DNA of 64,000 nucleotides from Sphingobacterium humi. GTDB lineage: Bacteria; Bacteroidota; Bacteroidia; Sphingobacteriales; Sphingobacteriaceae. The notes under the pieces are model-generated. The model was not told the DNA's origin. It was given only the letters and a program-made list of their open reading frames with translations, and did not search any database. Location: the NCBI RefSeq assembly GCF_009768885.1, contig NZ_WSQA01000003.1, positions 186,001 to 250,000 on the forward strand, written 5' to 3'. The translations under genes were made by a program, and so were the position numbers. Positions 16,215 through 24,858 of the stretch are shown here, piece by piece. How positions within the stretch are numbered: position 1 is the first letter of the stretch; every line of letters begins with the position of its first letter.

Positions 16215-17283
16215 GTTTTAGGAGGTGATCAGCAATCACCAATGCAGCCATCGCCTCGACAATGATTACCGCGCGAGGAACCACACAAGGGTCGTGACGC
16301 CCTTTGCCAGAAATGGTGGTACTTTCTCCCTCTTCGTTAATCGTTGCCTGATCTCTCATAATGGTTGCAACAGGTTTAAAGGCTGTTTTGAAGGTAATAT
16401 CCATCCCATTGGATATACCGCCTTGTATCCCTCCCGAAAAATTGGTTAATGTTTTTACTTGCTCTTGTTGGTTGACAAAAATATCGTTGTGTTCCGAACC
16501 AAACATCTCCGATCCGGCAAAACCGGATCCATATTCAAAGCCATGCACCGCATTGATGCTCATCATCGCCTTCGCTAAGTCGGCATGCAATTTATCGAAA
16601 ACAGGTTCGCCTAAGCCTACGGGCACATTCCGGATGATGCAGCTGATGCGTCCGCCAACGGTATCTCCGTTTTTGCGTACCTCATCAATAAAAGTCACCA
16701 TCTCTGCGGCGCTCGCCGGGTCGGCACAACGAACGATGTTTTGCTCGCGTCTTTCCAATAGGTCTTGCAGGTTGTTGCTGTCTAAATTAGGCGCTTCCAA
16801 TTTGCCTACGCCCGATACATGGGCGAAGATTTCGATGCCACGTTGCTTTAAAAACAACTTAGCAATGGCGCCTGCAGCAACACGGGCTGCGGTTTCACGG
16901 GCTGATGAGCGTCCTCCGCCGCGGTAATCGCGTACACCGTATTTCATCTGATAGGTGTAATCGGCATGCGAGGGACGAAACTTGTCTTGAATATGCGAGT
17001 AATCTTTTGAACGTTGATCTTCGTTCGGAATAACGATGGCAATAGGGGTTCCGGTAGACTTACCTTCGAATACCCCGGAAAGAATCTGGGCAGTATCACT
17101 TTCTTTGCGCTGGGTGGTAATCTTCGATTGACCAGGCTTCCGCTTATCGAGTTCCGACTGGATGAAATCCTCGTCAATGTCGATTAGTGAAGGGCAGCCG
17201 TCGATTATTACACCGATGGCCTTTCCGTGCGACTCGCCGAAAGTGCTGATTTTAAAAATATCTCCAAATGAATTTCCTGCCAT
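16192..17283 (-). CDS. aroC: Chorismate synthase
   Basis: FMN-dependent enzyme converting EPSP to chorismate, the last common step of aromatic biosynthesis. At 363 residues it is full length. It carries FGESHG near residue 15-20 with the catalytic His19, the [16 protein letters not shown] segment (about 120-135), GFEYGSGF, and [13 protein letters not shown] near the C-terminus. It lies 69 nt downstream of aroA. The downstream ROK kinase overlaps its 3' end. Confidence 0.97.
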   Translation of the reverse strand: MAGNSFGDIFKISTFGESHGKAIGVIIDGCPSLIDIDEDFIQSELDKRKPGQSKITTQRKESDTAQILSGVFEGKSTGTPIAIVIPNEDQRSKDYSHIQDKFRPSHADYTYQMKYGVRDYRGGGRSSARETAARVAAGAIAKLFLKQRGIEIFAHVSGVGKLEAPNLDSNNLQDLLERREQNIVRCADPASAAEMVTFIDEVRKNGDTVGGRISCIIRNVPVGLGEPVFDKLHADLAKAMMSINAVHGFEYGSGFAGSEMFGSEHNDIFVNQQEQVKTLTNFSGGIQGGISNGMDITFKTAFKPVATIMRDQATINEEGESTTISGKGRHDPCVVPRAVIIVEAMAALVIADHLLKHEAYHNA

Positions 17284-17352
17284 AATTTGTAATTGCTCGT
17301 AAATATATAAAATTGGTGGTAATTAATATCTTCGTTTGCGGTAATAATATAA

Positions 17353-18603
17353 TTACGCTTGGGTATGGAATCCTTGGGCTTCCAAGTGCTTCCAGAATGT
17401 AGGGTACGACTTATCGACCACTTGTGGTTCTTCGATGATCACTTCTGGGAATACCAATGCCAAAGGGGCAAAGGCCATGGCCATGCGGTGGTCTTCGTAG
17501 GTTTGTATCGTTATGCTTTGCGGTTCGAATACCTGCTCGGTTTTAAGATGGTAGGTTTCACCATCTGCCAACAGCTGGGCGCCGAATTTTGCAATCTCCT
17601 GCTGTAGGGCCAGGATGCGATCTGTTTCTTTAATTTTTAGGGTTTCTAAGCCTGTAAAAGAAACATCTTTACGTAAGGCCGCCGCAACAACCACTACGGT
17701 TTGTGCCAGATCTGGACATTCTTTGAAGTCGAATAAGGATTTTTGCGAACTTATTCCAGACTTGCGTAAGTGTAAGCCATCGGTTTCAAACGTACTGGTG
17801 ACACCAAAATGCTTCATGATTTCCGTAATGGCAAAATCGCCTTGTAAACTATGCTGTTTTAAGCCCGGAAGCACAATGTGTGCCTCCTGCGCTAAAGCCA
17901 CCATGGCATACCAATAAGATGCGGCACTCCAGTCAGGCTCTACATAAATTGTAGCGGCCTGAAAAGGTTGTTTGGCGATTTGAATCTGCTGATCGGTGAA
18001 CGTGTAGCTAATACCGGCTTCTTTCAGCATCTCCAATGTCATGGTGACATAAGGACGCGACGTTAACTCGCCTTGGATATGCAGGGTAAGGCCTTTCTTT
18101 AAGGAAGAGGCAACCAACAGGAGGGAGGAGATGTATTGACTGCTGATGTTGCCTTGAATAGCCACCTCCGCTTTGCTTTGTATCATCCCGCCTTCAATCT
18201 TCAATGGTGGATAGCCTGCTTTTTTTTCATAATGAATATCGGCACCAATGCTTTTTAAGGCGTCAACCAAAATACCGATCGGCCGTTGTTGCATCCGTTC
18301 TGTTCCGGTGAGGATAAAGTTTCCTTGCTGCAGATTGAGGTAAGAGGTCAAAAAGCGCATGGCTGTTCCCGCCGGACCAATATCAATGCTACACAGTTTG
18401 CTGCCGGCTGTTGCCGCCTGTTGCAAGGCTGCTTCCAGACTTACGGTATCTGCTGCTTCCGATAGGTTTTCTACGCGCACTGCCCCCTGACTCAAGGCCC
18501 GTATAATAAGAGCACGGTTGCTCTCTGATTTAGAACCAGTAAGTTGAACCGTGCCTTTAATAGTTTTGGATTGATGGGTTAGTATCAATTTATCTTCCGC
18601 CAT
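17353..18603 (-). CDS. aroA: 3-phosphoshikimate 1-carboxyvinyltransferase (EPSP synthase)
   Basis: Transfers enolpyruvate from PEP to shikimate 3-phosphate; sixth step of the shikimate pathway. It has 416 residues. Family motifs seen are TGSKSESNRALI (about residues 22-33), GPAGTAMRFLTSYL (about 97-110), PDWSAASYW, IKETDRI and YEDHRMAMAFAPLAL. Its start codon overlaps the stop of the DAHP synthase/chorismate mutase gene (TAATG), so translation is probably coupled. The PEP/glyphosate-site segment reads GTAMR, unlike the canonical class I GNAGTAMR context only in the preceding residues, so I would not predict glyphosate tolerance. Confidence 0.96.
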   Translation of the reverse strand: MAEDKLILTHQSKTIKGTVQLTGSKSESNRALIIRALSQGAVRVENLSEAADTVSLEAALQQAATAGSKLCSIDIGPAGTAMRFLTSYLNLQQGNFILTGTERMQQRPIGILVDALKSIGADIHYEKKAGYPPLKIEGGMIQSKAEVAIQGNISSQYISSLLLVASSLKKGLTLHIQGELTSRPYVTMTLEMLKEAGISYTFTDQQIQIAKQPFQAATIYVEPDWSAASYWYAMVALAQEAHIVLPGLKQHSLQGDFAITEIMKHFGVTSTFETDGLHLRKSGISSQKSLFDFKECPDLAQTVVVVAAALRKDVSFTGLETLKIKETDRILALQQEIAKFGAQLLADGETYHLKTEQVFEPQSITIQTYEDHRMAMAFAPLALVFPEVIIEEPQVVDKSYPTFWKHLEAQGFHTQA

Positions 18604-19709
18604 TATGCCTCCGTAACAGAATTAGCATTCATGACTTCGTTTTGCTTGCGAATGGATTCGTTGTGCAATAATTCTAAGAATTTAACCGTAAACTCTTCGC
18701 TTAAGCTTAAAGCGCCGGCTAGTTTTACGCGTTTCTGCACAATTTCATCCCAACGGCTAACCTGCAAAATGGTTACATTATTATCGCGTTTAAATTCGCC
18801 GATTTTCTCTGCAATTTTCATACGGTCGCCAATCTGTTTGATGATTTGATCGTCTAATTTATCAATCTGACCACGTAATTCTGCTAATTTATCTTCGAAT
18901 GCCGGGTTGTTCGACTCTGGTTTACGAACAGATACCGAATCCAATAAATCGGCTAGGGCCGCAGGAGTAACCTGTTGTTTGGCATCCGTCCATGCTACCG
19001 AAGGATCGATATGCGACTCGATAATCAAGCCTTGCATATCCATGTCCATGGCTTTCTGCGTTACGTATGGAATCAATTCGCGGTTTCCACAGATGTGGCT
19101 TGGGTCATTGATAATCGGTAAATCAGGGGCAATAGTTTTCAATTGAATGGCCAAATCCCACATCGGCTCATTGCGGAACGCTGTTTTTTCGTAGGAGGAG
19201 AAACCGCGGTGAATAGCACCTAATTTCTTGATGCCTGCGCCGTTGATACGTTCCAAAGCACCGATCCATAAAGATAGATCCGGGTTTACCGGGTTCTTCA
19301 CCAATACCGGCACATCTACGCCACGTAAGGCGTCGGCAATTTCCTGTACGGTGAAAGGGTTAGCTGTTGAGCGCGCACCCACCCAAAGGATGTCGATGCC
19401 TGCCGCCAGCGCTTCTTCCACGTGTTTTGCTGTAGCAACCTCGGTTGCGGTTAATAAACCCGTTTCTTCTTTGGCGCGTTTCATCCAGCCTAAACCTACG
19501 CTGCCAATGCCTTCAAACTCTCCGGGGCGCGTACGTGGCTTCCAAATGCCGGCACGTAAAACATTCACTTTTCCAGTGTTCGCTAATAAATGTGCAGTAG
19601 ATACCAATTGCTCTTCGGTTTCAGCGCTACAAGGTCCTGCAATGATTAATGGTTTATCTCCTGTATCGATCCATGATTTCAAAGGAAGAATGTCTAAAGA
19701 ATGTTTCAT
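18603..19709 (-). CDS. Fused DAHP synthase / chorismate mutase
   Basis: A bifunctional 368-residue protein. Residues ~1-265 are a type I-beta (KDO8P synthase-like) 3-deoxy-7-phosphoheptulonate synthase: IIAGPCSAETEEQ, RAGIWKPRTRPGEFEG, PVLVKNPVNPD and NDPSHICGNR. Residues ~275-368 are an AroQ-class chorismate mutase: LRGQIDKLDDQIIKQIGDRM and IAEKIGEFKRDNNVTI. The protein opens the shikimate pathway and also commits chorismate to prephenate; in such fusions the mutase domain often acts as the feedback sensor. It is 39 nt downstream of pheA. Confidence 0.95.
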   Translation of the reverse strand: MKHSLDILPLKSWIDTGDKPLIIAGPCSAETEEQLVSTAHLLANTGKVNVLRAGIWKPRTRPGEFEGIGSVGLGWMKRAKEETGLLTATEVATAKHVEEALAAGIDILWVGARSTANPFTVQEIADALRGVDVPVLVKNPVNPDLSLWIGALERINGAGIKKLGAIHRGFSSYEKTAFRNEPMWDLAIQLKTIAPDLPIINDPSHICGNRELIPYVTQKAMDMDMQGLIIESHIDPSVAWTDAKQQVTPAALADLLDSVSVRKPESNNPAFEDKLAELRGQIDKLDDQIIKQIGDRMKIAEKIGEFKRDNNVTILQVSRWDEIVQKRVKLAGALSLSEEFTVKFLELLHNESIRKQNEVMNANSVTEA

Positions 19710-19748
19710 CTTATTTCGTGTTTATTTTTTTTATGTTATGTAATAGAT

Positions 19749-20579
19749 TTAGATTTTCTCGTTTTTCAGGTATTCACCCATGATGCTAAAGTTTACGGTA
19801 TGTTTCAATACCTTTCGGATGGCCGCATCGTAATCCGCTTGTTTTTTCCATTCTACGTCAACATAGAAGTCGTATTCGTTTCTTCTGCCCACCACCGGCA
19901 TAGATTGTATTTTGCTGAGGTTCACGTTTTGTTCGGCGAAGCATTGCAATACGGCTGCTAACGCGCCAATGGCATGGGAGGTTTGAAAGGAAAGGGAAGC
20001 TTTGTTTGCATTTTTAATTTCTTGAACCTCGTTTGAAAGAATTAAAAAGCGGGTAGAGTTCTTTTTATGTGTTTCAATACGTTTCTCAATTATTTCCAAT
20101 CCGTATAATTTTGCAGCAGCTTCTGAAGCAATTGCAGCGGTATGGGTTAACTTTTCTTCCACAATCTTTTTCGCACAAGCGGCGGTATCCATGCCTTCTT
20201 TAATGGTAAGTTCAGGATGCTCGCTCAGGAATTCATCGCATTGACGGATGGCAATGGGGTGTGATTCAACAAATTTAACGTCGGCTAATTTTGTGCCCGG
20301 TAAAGCCAGTAAGTGCTGTTGAATATTCAGGTGCACCTCGCCAATAATATGAAAGCGGTAGTCTCGCAGTAGGTTGTAGTTGGGTAAAATGCTACCCGCA
20401 ATCGAGTTTTCAATGGCCATCACCACGTAATCAGCCTTGCCCTGCTTTAGCATTTCGCAGGTCTTTTTGAAGGATTCGCATTCCAAGGTTTCGATGTCTT
20501 TTCCGAAATACTTATAAGCGGCTTCTTCGTGGAAGGAGGCTTTAACTCCTTGGATGGCAATTCTTATTTTATCACTCAT
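19749..20579 (-). CDS. pheA: Prephenate dehydratase
   Basis: Converts prephenate to phenylpyruvate for phenylalanine synthesis. It has 276 residues: a periplasmic-binding-like catalytic domain (residues ~1-190; TRFLILS near 175) and a C-terminal ACT domain. In the ACT domain the Phe-binding GALA motif is present (HAIGALAAVL), but ESRP is replaced by QSMP, so allosteric control may differ from the enterobacterial P-protein. There is no chorismate mutase domain here, as it is on the next protein. First structural gene of the operon, placed directly behind the attenuator at 20607-20734. Confidence 0.95.
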   Translation of the reverse strand: MSDKIRIAIQGVKASFHEEAAYKYFGKDIETLECESFKKTCEMLKQGKADYVVMAIENSIAGSILPNYNLLRDYRFHIIGEVHLNIQQHLLALPGTKLADVKFVESHPIAIRQCDEFLSEHPELTIKEGMDTAACAKKIVEEKLTHTAAIASEAAAKLYGLEIIEKRIETHKKNSTRFLILSNEVQEIKNANKASLSFQTSHAIGALAAVLQCFAEQNVNLSKIQSMPVVGRRNEYDFYVDVEWKKQADYDAAIRKVLKHTVNFSIMGEYLKNEKI

Positions 20580-20606
20580 TGTTAATTTTTATACGCTAAT
20601 TCATGC

Positions 20607-20643
20607 AAAAAAAAAGAGGTCCCAAATTATTTTGGGACCCCTC
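20607..20643 (-). terminator. Attenuator terminator in pheA leader
   Basis: On the minus strand GGTCCCAAA pairs with TTTGGGACC (9 bp, loop ATAA) and is followed by nine T's. It lies 27 nt before the pheA start codon, between promoter and structural genes, so it must be conditionally bypassed. The 5' arm base GTCCCA (20633-20638) is also complementary to TGGGAC in the last two sense codons of the leader peptide. Confidence 0.92.
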
Positions 20644-20677
20644 GATATATTGTTTCCAATACTATATACTAGTCCCA
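20633..20677 (-). promoter_or_regulatory. Candidate antiterminator hairpin
   Basis: TGGGAC at the end of the leader ORF (20672-20677) can pair with GTCCCA of the terminator arm (20633-20638). In between, 20645-20665 forms a stem-loop capped by a GAAA tetraloop (TATTG/CAATA plus three more pairs after one bulge). This structure excludes the terminator. Confidence 0.7.
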
Positions 20678-20734
20678 GCTCTTATCGTAAAAATAAAAGT
20701 GCCAAAAGTAAGTATATGTATTCTTTGTGTTCAT
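20669..20734 (-). CDS. pheL: Aromatic-rich leader peptide of the phe/aro operon
   Basis: A 21-codon ORF starting MNTKNT, followed at residues 7-16 by YTYFWHFYFY and ending DKSWD then TAG. Eight of ten central residues are aromatic and all three aromatic amino acids occur. It begins about 18 nt after a strong Bacteroidota -7 element and is followed by an antiterminator and a terminator before pheA. This is the arrangement of ribosome-mediated attenuators such as enterobacterial pheL and trpL. Stalling at Tyr/Phe/Trp codons would leave codons 20-21 free to pair with the terminator arm. The SD (AGGGA) lies too close to the ATG to be typical. The symbol is by function, not homology. Confidence 0.9.
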   Translation of the reverse strand: MNTKNTYTYFWHFYFYDKSWD

Positions 20735-20751
20735 TCCCTATTGATTTCTGT

Positions 20752-20782
20752 CAAATATAGAGGTAAAAATGATAAGTGCAAA
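20752..20782 (-). promoter_or_regulatory. Promoter of the aromatic operon
   Basis: On the minus strand TTTG (complement at 20779-20782), 19-nt spacer, and TATATTTG (complement at 20752-20759), a perfect match to TTTG-N17-23-TAnnTTTG. Transcription would begin roughly ten bases before the leader ATG at 20734. Confidence 0.85.
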
Positions 20783-20839
20783 ATTTTTTTAAAAAAATAT
20801 TCAATTATGCATGTTTTATAAGGTGAAAAGTGCTGTAAA

Positions 20840-21248
20840 AATGACTAAAAAAACATCAAAAAATACAGTAATAATCGTGTAGTTTTGGCCTGTTTTTTTT
20901 ATGTTGTGTTTTTGTTGTTTGTTTTGTAATATATTGCATTATAGGTGTTTTAGCTTTGTTTGTTGTATTTTATGTTGGATTTTATAGGGTAAAAAAGTAT
21001 TAAAAAACTGATAAAAAATGAGTGAAAAAACACATGAAAATAGGTTTCAGAACATGTGTAAATAATAGTAAAAAAATAAAGAAAAACAGCTTGTTTTTGG
21101 CTGTATTTTATGTTGAAACATCTATTATTTAGGCCTTGGAAAGGAAATTATGACTGGATAATTAATTAGCCCCAGCTATTTTGGATATATTTGCCCAGCA
21201 ATTTTCATCGGAAAAGCGATGCAAATTGTCTTGAAATAATCATCGATC
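20840..21248. other. AT-rich gene-free stretch with repeated TTTTATGTTG
   Basis: No ORF is supported here. The motif TTTTATGTTG occurs at 20897-20906, 20968-20977 and 21106-21115. The last two extend to a shared TGTATTTTATGTTG, and a near-complement lies at about 20847-20863. A -7-like TATATTTG at 21186-21193 may serve the EamA gene. Confidence 0.5.
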
Positions 21249-22103
21249 ATGTTCTATGTGCTCCTGTCGGTACTGTGCTCAGTAACCGTAGCTATTATCA
21301 TCAAATTTGCCCGGCAACGGGGGGTAAACTACCTGCAATTGCTGGTGTGGAATTATCCGGTGGCCTTAATCCTGACCCATTTCTTATTAAAGCCCGAACG
21401 GCATGCTTGGACCAGTGATTTGGCTTGGCATCTGTATATTCCCTTGGGGATTTTGTTGCCCAGTATTTTTGTTTGTATTGCGTTTTCCATTCGCTTTGGA
21501 GGCATTGTGAAAACGGAAGTCGCTCAACGACTCTCCTTATTTATTCCGCTATTAGCGGCCTTTTTATTTATGGGAGAACAGTTGCAGCCCAAGAATTTAA
21601 TAGGCATCAGTGTGGGTTTGTTGGCGATTGCCTTTTCGATCGGTTGGAAAAAAGAAGCCAACAGGGGCGAGGTTTCCTATTGGGTTTTTCCATTGCTGGT
21701 ATTTTTTGGAATGGGGATTATCGATATTCTCTTTAAGCAAGTGGCGCAGCTCAGTAGCATAACTTATATGTCGTCCTTATGGATTGTTTTCGTTATCGCT
21801 TTGATTATCGCCTTTATATTCTTGGGCTATCTCTTGATCATCAAACGACAGGTTTTCGATAAAATGGCTATTGTTTATGGTGCCGTGTTGGGATTATTCA
21901 ACTTCGGCAATATTGTATTTTATATGAAGGCGCACCGGGCTTTACCCGATCATCCTTCTTTGGTGTTTACGGCCATGAATATCGGGGTTATTGCGGTTGG
22001 TGCCTTGGTTGGCGTATTGCTGTTTCGAGAAAAGCTTAGCAAATACAATAAAATTGGGGTACTTTTGGCCATTATATCCGTATTATTAATTGCATTGCTG
22101 TGA
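21249..22103 (+). CDS. EamA/DMT family transporter
   Basis: A 284-residue inner-membrane protein with about ten predicted transmembrane helices arranged as two EamA-like halves, typical of drug/metabolite transporters that export or import small metabolites. The N-terminus MFYVLLSVLCSVTVAIIIKFA is the first helix. The second half repeats the pattern (YGAVLGLFNFGNIVFYMKAH, GALVGVLLFREKLSKYNKIG). Substrate unknown. The next gene's GTG start overlaps its TGA stop, so at least three genes form an operon. Confidence 0.88.
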   Translation: MFYVLLSVLCSVTVAIIIKFARQRGVNYLQLLVWNYPVALILTHFLLKPERHAWTSDLAWHLYIPLGILLPSIFVCIAFSIRFGGIVKTEVAQRLSLFIPLLAAFLFMGEQLQPKNLIGISVGLLAIAFSIGWKKEANRGEVSYWVFPLLVFFGMGIIDILFKQVAQLSSITYMSSLWIVFVIALIIAFIFLGYLLIIKRQVFDKMAIVYGAVLGLFNFGNIVFYMKAHRALPDHPSLVFTAMNIGVIAVGALVGVLLFREKLSKYNKIGVLLAIISVLLIALL

Positions 22104-22717
22104 GTTTATTTGACGATACCTATAGAACCATTACGGAACCCGCTGAGGGTATTTTTAGAGATAAGGGAAGTAAATTTATTGCCTATGCTTATCCGTTTCG
22201 CGATGAGTCTACACTTAAGGATATCATAGCGGAATTGAAAGCTGCCCACCCCAAGGCGAGACACCATTGTTGGGCATACCGCCTTTCACCAGACCGCTCG
22301 GTGTTCCGCGTGAATGATGATGGTGAACCCTCGGGAACCGCCGGAAGGCCTATCCTTAATGTCTTGCTGTCGCAAGATGTAACCAATATTATTGTGGTGG
22401 TTGTTCGTTATTTTGGCGGTACCTTATTAGGGGTGCCCGGCCTCATCAATGCGTATAAAACGGCAACCCTAGAAGCACTGGATTCGGTGGATATCGTAGA
22501 GCGTACCGTGAATGATGTGTATGCGGTTCATTTCGATTATCTGCAGATGAACGATGTCATGAAAATTGTGAAAGAACAAGAGCTGAAAGTACTTAGTCAA
22601 AACTTTGATACATCCTGTACAATTCATGTAGAAATGCGTAAATTACAGGTAAACGAAGTGGTCGGAAAACTCGAGACCATGGAGGGAATAGAAGTAGACT
22701 ATTTACGAACCATATGA
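22100..22717 (+). CDS. YigZ/IMPACT family protein
   Basis: A 205-residue protein of the YigZ (UPF0029/IMPACT) family. The N-terminal domain contains the family signature KGSKFIAYAYPF, HHCWAYRL and DDGEPSGTAGRPIL, followed by VVRYFGGTLLGVPGLINAY. The C-terminal domain is the usual DUF1949-like ferredoxin fold. Eukaryotic IMPACT modulates translation control, while the bacterial role is not settled. The start is a GTG whose last bases overlap the stop of the transporter gene; it gives MSLFDDTYRTI, a standard family N-terminus. Confidence 0.92.
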   Translation: MSLFDDTYRTITEPAEGIFRDKGSKFIAYAYPFRDESTLKDIIAELKAAHPKARHHCWAYRLSPDRSVFRVNDDGEPSGTAGRPILNVLLSQDVTNIIVVVVRYFGGTLLGVPGLINAYKTATLEALDSVDIVERTVNDVYAVHFDYLQMNDVMKIVKEQELKVLSQNFDTSCTIHVEMRKLQVNEVVGKLETMEGIEVDYLRTI

Positions 22718-23568
22718 TTAACGATTCTGAACTCATTATTAATGCGGATGGCAGCATTTACCATCTCAATTTAAAGCCTGAAGACATTGCCGATACGATT
22801 ATTTTTGTAGGAGATCCGGATCGGGTGCCCGAGGTGTCTAAATACTTCGATAACATCGAAGTGAAAAAGGGAAAACGTGAATTTATTACCCATACCGGTT
22901 TCTTAGGCAATAAACGCTTAACCGTTATTTCAACGGGTATTGGCACGGATAATATCGATATTGTATTGAACGAGCTGGATGCTTTGGTGAATATCGATTT
23001 TAATACCAAGACCTTGAAAGAGGAGATCCGCTCGCTGGATATTATCCGGATTGGCACTTCAGGGTCAATCCAAGGGAATATTGCCATTGGTACTATCCTG
23101 GCCAGTGAATTTGCCATCGGCTTCGATACGCTGATGCAGTATTATAAAAAACCATATACCGATACCGAGAATGCTATCCGTGATGCGGTGCTACGTAATT
23201 TCGAAGATCTGACCTTTAAACCTTATGTGGGCCATGCTTCCGCGAAATTATTAGCGAAGTTTGCGTTCGATATGCCGAAAGGGATCACCATGACGGCGCC
23301 TGGTTTTTACGGTCCGCAAGGCCGATCACTACGTACCAACAATACCTATCCCTTTTTGATTAAACATGCGAGTCAGTTTGCGGTGGAACATAGGCAGATT
23401 ACGAACTTGGAAATGGAAACTGCAGGCATTTATGCGCTCAGCAATATGCTGGGGCATCATGCGATATCCATTAACGCTATCCTAGCGAGTAGGGTGCAGG
23501 AAGCCTTCTGCAATAACCCGCAGGAAATAATCGATAACGCTATTAAAACGATATTGGAAAGGATCTAA
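22714..23568 (+). CDS. Nucleoside phosphorylase (uridine phosphorylase-like)
   Basis: A 284-residue PNP/UDP phosphorylase family 1 enzyme that splits a nucleoside with phosphate to base and ribose 1-phosphate. Visible signatures are the N-terminal FVGDPDRV phosphate-binding loop, STGIGTDNIDIVLNEL, IRIGTSGSIQ, and NLEMETAGIYALSNM at the nucleoside-binding site. It resembles uridine phosphorylases more than purine ones, but the base specificity is inference. ATGA overlap with the YigZ gene shows translational coupling. The stop codon lies in the loop of a terminator-like hairpin. Confidence 0.87.
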   Translation: MINDSELIINADGSIYHLNLKPEDIADTIIFVGDPDRVPEVSKYFDNIEVKKGKREFITHTGFLGNKRLTVISTGIGTDNIDIVLNELDALVNIDFNTKTLKEEIRSLDIIRIGTSGSIQGNIAIGTILASEFAIGFDTLMQYYKKPYTDTENAIRDAVLRNFEDLTFKPYVGHASAKLLAKFAFDMPKGITMTAPGFYGPQGRSLRTNNTYPFLIKHASQFAVEHRQITNLEMETAGIYALSNMLGHHAISINAILASRVQEAFCNNPQEIIDNAIKTILERI

Positions 23569-23579
23569 CAGATCCTTTC
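23557..23579. terminator. Hairpin between convergent genes
   Basis: GAAAGGATC (23557-23565) pairs with GATCCTTTC (23571-23579). The loop holds the phosphorylase stop codon TAA. T-tracts are poor, so it may terminate weakly in both directions or protect the mRNA 3' ends. Confidence 0.55.
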
Positions 23580-23583
23580 TATG

Positions 23584-24858
23584 TTAGATACCTACGGTTC
23601 CTTTGCGGGATGAATCGAATCGCAACAGGATAAACAATAAGATGGTAAAGGACCATAAAGAGGATCCTCCATAGCTGATAAACGGCAATGGAATCCCGAT
23701 TACGGGCACAATTCCTATCGTCATCCCGATGTTGATAAAGAAGTGGAAGAATAGGATGGAGGCTACGCCATAGGCATAGATCCGGGCGAAGGCCGTCCGT
23801 TGTCTTTCCGCAATATTGACGATGCGCAGGAGCAAGGCCAAGTATATGGAAATCAGAAAGACCGAACCTACAAATCCCCATTCTTCACCTACCGTACAGA
23901 AGATAAAGTCGGTGCTTTGTTCAGGCACAAAGTTGTATTTTGTTTGCGTTCCTTGCAGGTAGCCTTTGCCGAAAAGCTGTCCGGAACCAATAGCAATTTT
24001 AGACTGGTTTAAGTTATAGCCCTGTCCCTTCGGATCGTCCATCTTACCCAAGATAATATCGATACGATTACGCTGGTGGGGTTGTAGAATGTCTTCGTAA
24101 GCAAAGTCTACACATAATACATAGACCGAGGATACGACAAAAAGGATAAGCATATTAATGACGTTCTTCCTTTTCTTACGCATCATAAAGGCGAGGAATC
24201 CGCAAAGCAAAGCGATGACCCCGATAATTACCCATTGGTTTATGAGCAGTGCCAACACGAAGAGGAAGATGGCCAAGCCACCGATGATTAAGAATCCGGT
24301 GCTCAAATAACCCTCTCTATAGAATACGAAGACCAAAGAAAAGAAAGCTAAGGCCGACCCTGTATCGGGTTGTAACATAACTAATCCGACCGGGAACAGC
24401 ACAATACAAGCGCCTATAAACAGGGTTTTCATATTGGGGTTCTTGTTGGTTTGGTTACTAAGGTAGTAGGCCAGCGTTAAACAGGTGGCCAGTTTCCCGA
24501 ATTCCGAGGGTTGCAATCGAAAGCTCCCCAGTGGAATCCAAGCCTGATTACCCGCAACATTACGCCCGACGATCAGTACAGCAATCAACAGCAAGACGAC
24601 AATAAAGTAAATGACGGGAGCTGATGACATGAAGAACCGCGAGTCGATAATCAGGATACAGATCCCGATAATTAAGGCGGTAAAGATATAGATCGACTGC
24701 TTTCCGTAATTGGTCGCTAAGTTAAAGAGTCCGGGATTCTCGGCATCATAAACTGCCGCATGGATATTGAATAAGCCAATGATGCATAAGGCAAACCACA
24801 GCCCGATGGTTATCCAATCGATTCTTCCGAAAAAGCTTTTGTTTTGCCCACTATTCAT
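23584..24858 (-). CDS. rodA: Rod-shape SEDS peptidoglycan glycosyltransferase RodA
   Basis: Polytopic SEDS-family membrane enzyme (424 residues) that polymerises lipid II into glycan strands for lateral wall growth together with PBP2. Family features: FRLQPSEFGKLATCLTLAYYLS, LQPDTGSALAFFSLVFVF (with the essential Asp of the PDxGSA motif), and C-terminal GIPLPFISYGGSSLW. A long insertion with basic MRKKRKNV lies mid-protein. It is last in the mreBCD-mrdA-rodA operon and overlaps mrdA by 8 nt. Confidence 0.95.
   Translation of the reverse strand: MNSGQNKSFFGRIDWITIGLWFALCIIGLFNIHAAVYDAENPGLFNLATNYGKQSIYIFTALIIGICILIIDSRFFMSSAPVIYFIVVLLLIAVLIVGRNVAGNQAWIPLGSFRLQPSEFGKLATCLTLAYYLSNQTNKNPNMKTLFIGACIVLFPVGLVMLQPDTGSALAFFSLVFVFYREGYLSTGFLIIGGLAIFLFVLALLINQWVIIGVIALLCGFLAFMMRKKRKNVINMLILFVVSSVYVLCVDFAYEDILQPHQRNRIDIILGKMDDPKGQGYNLNQSKIAIGSGQLFGKGYLQGTQTKYNFVPEQSTDFIFCTVGEEWGFVGSVFLISIYLALLLRIVNIAERQRTAFARIYAYGVASILFFHFFINIGMTIGIVPVIGIPLPFISYGGSSLWSFTILLFILLRFDSSRKGTVGI

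Noticed and set aside
16361..16927. 188-aa plus-strand ORF opposite aroC
   Set aside because: Antisense shadow of chorismate synthase; no domain and no ribosome-binding site.
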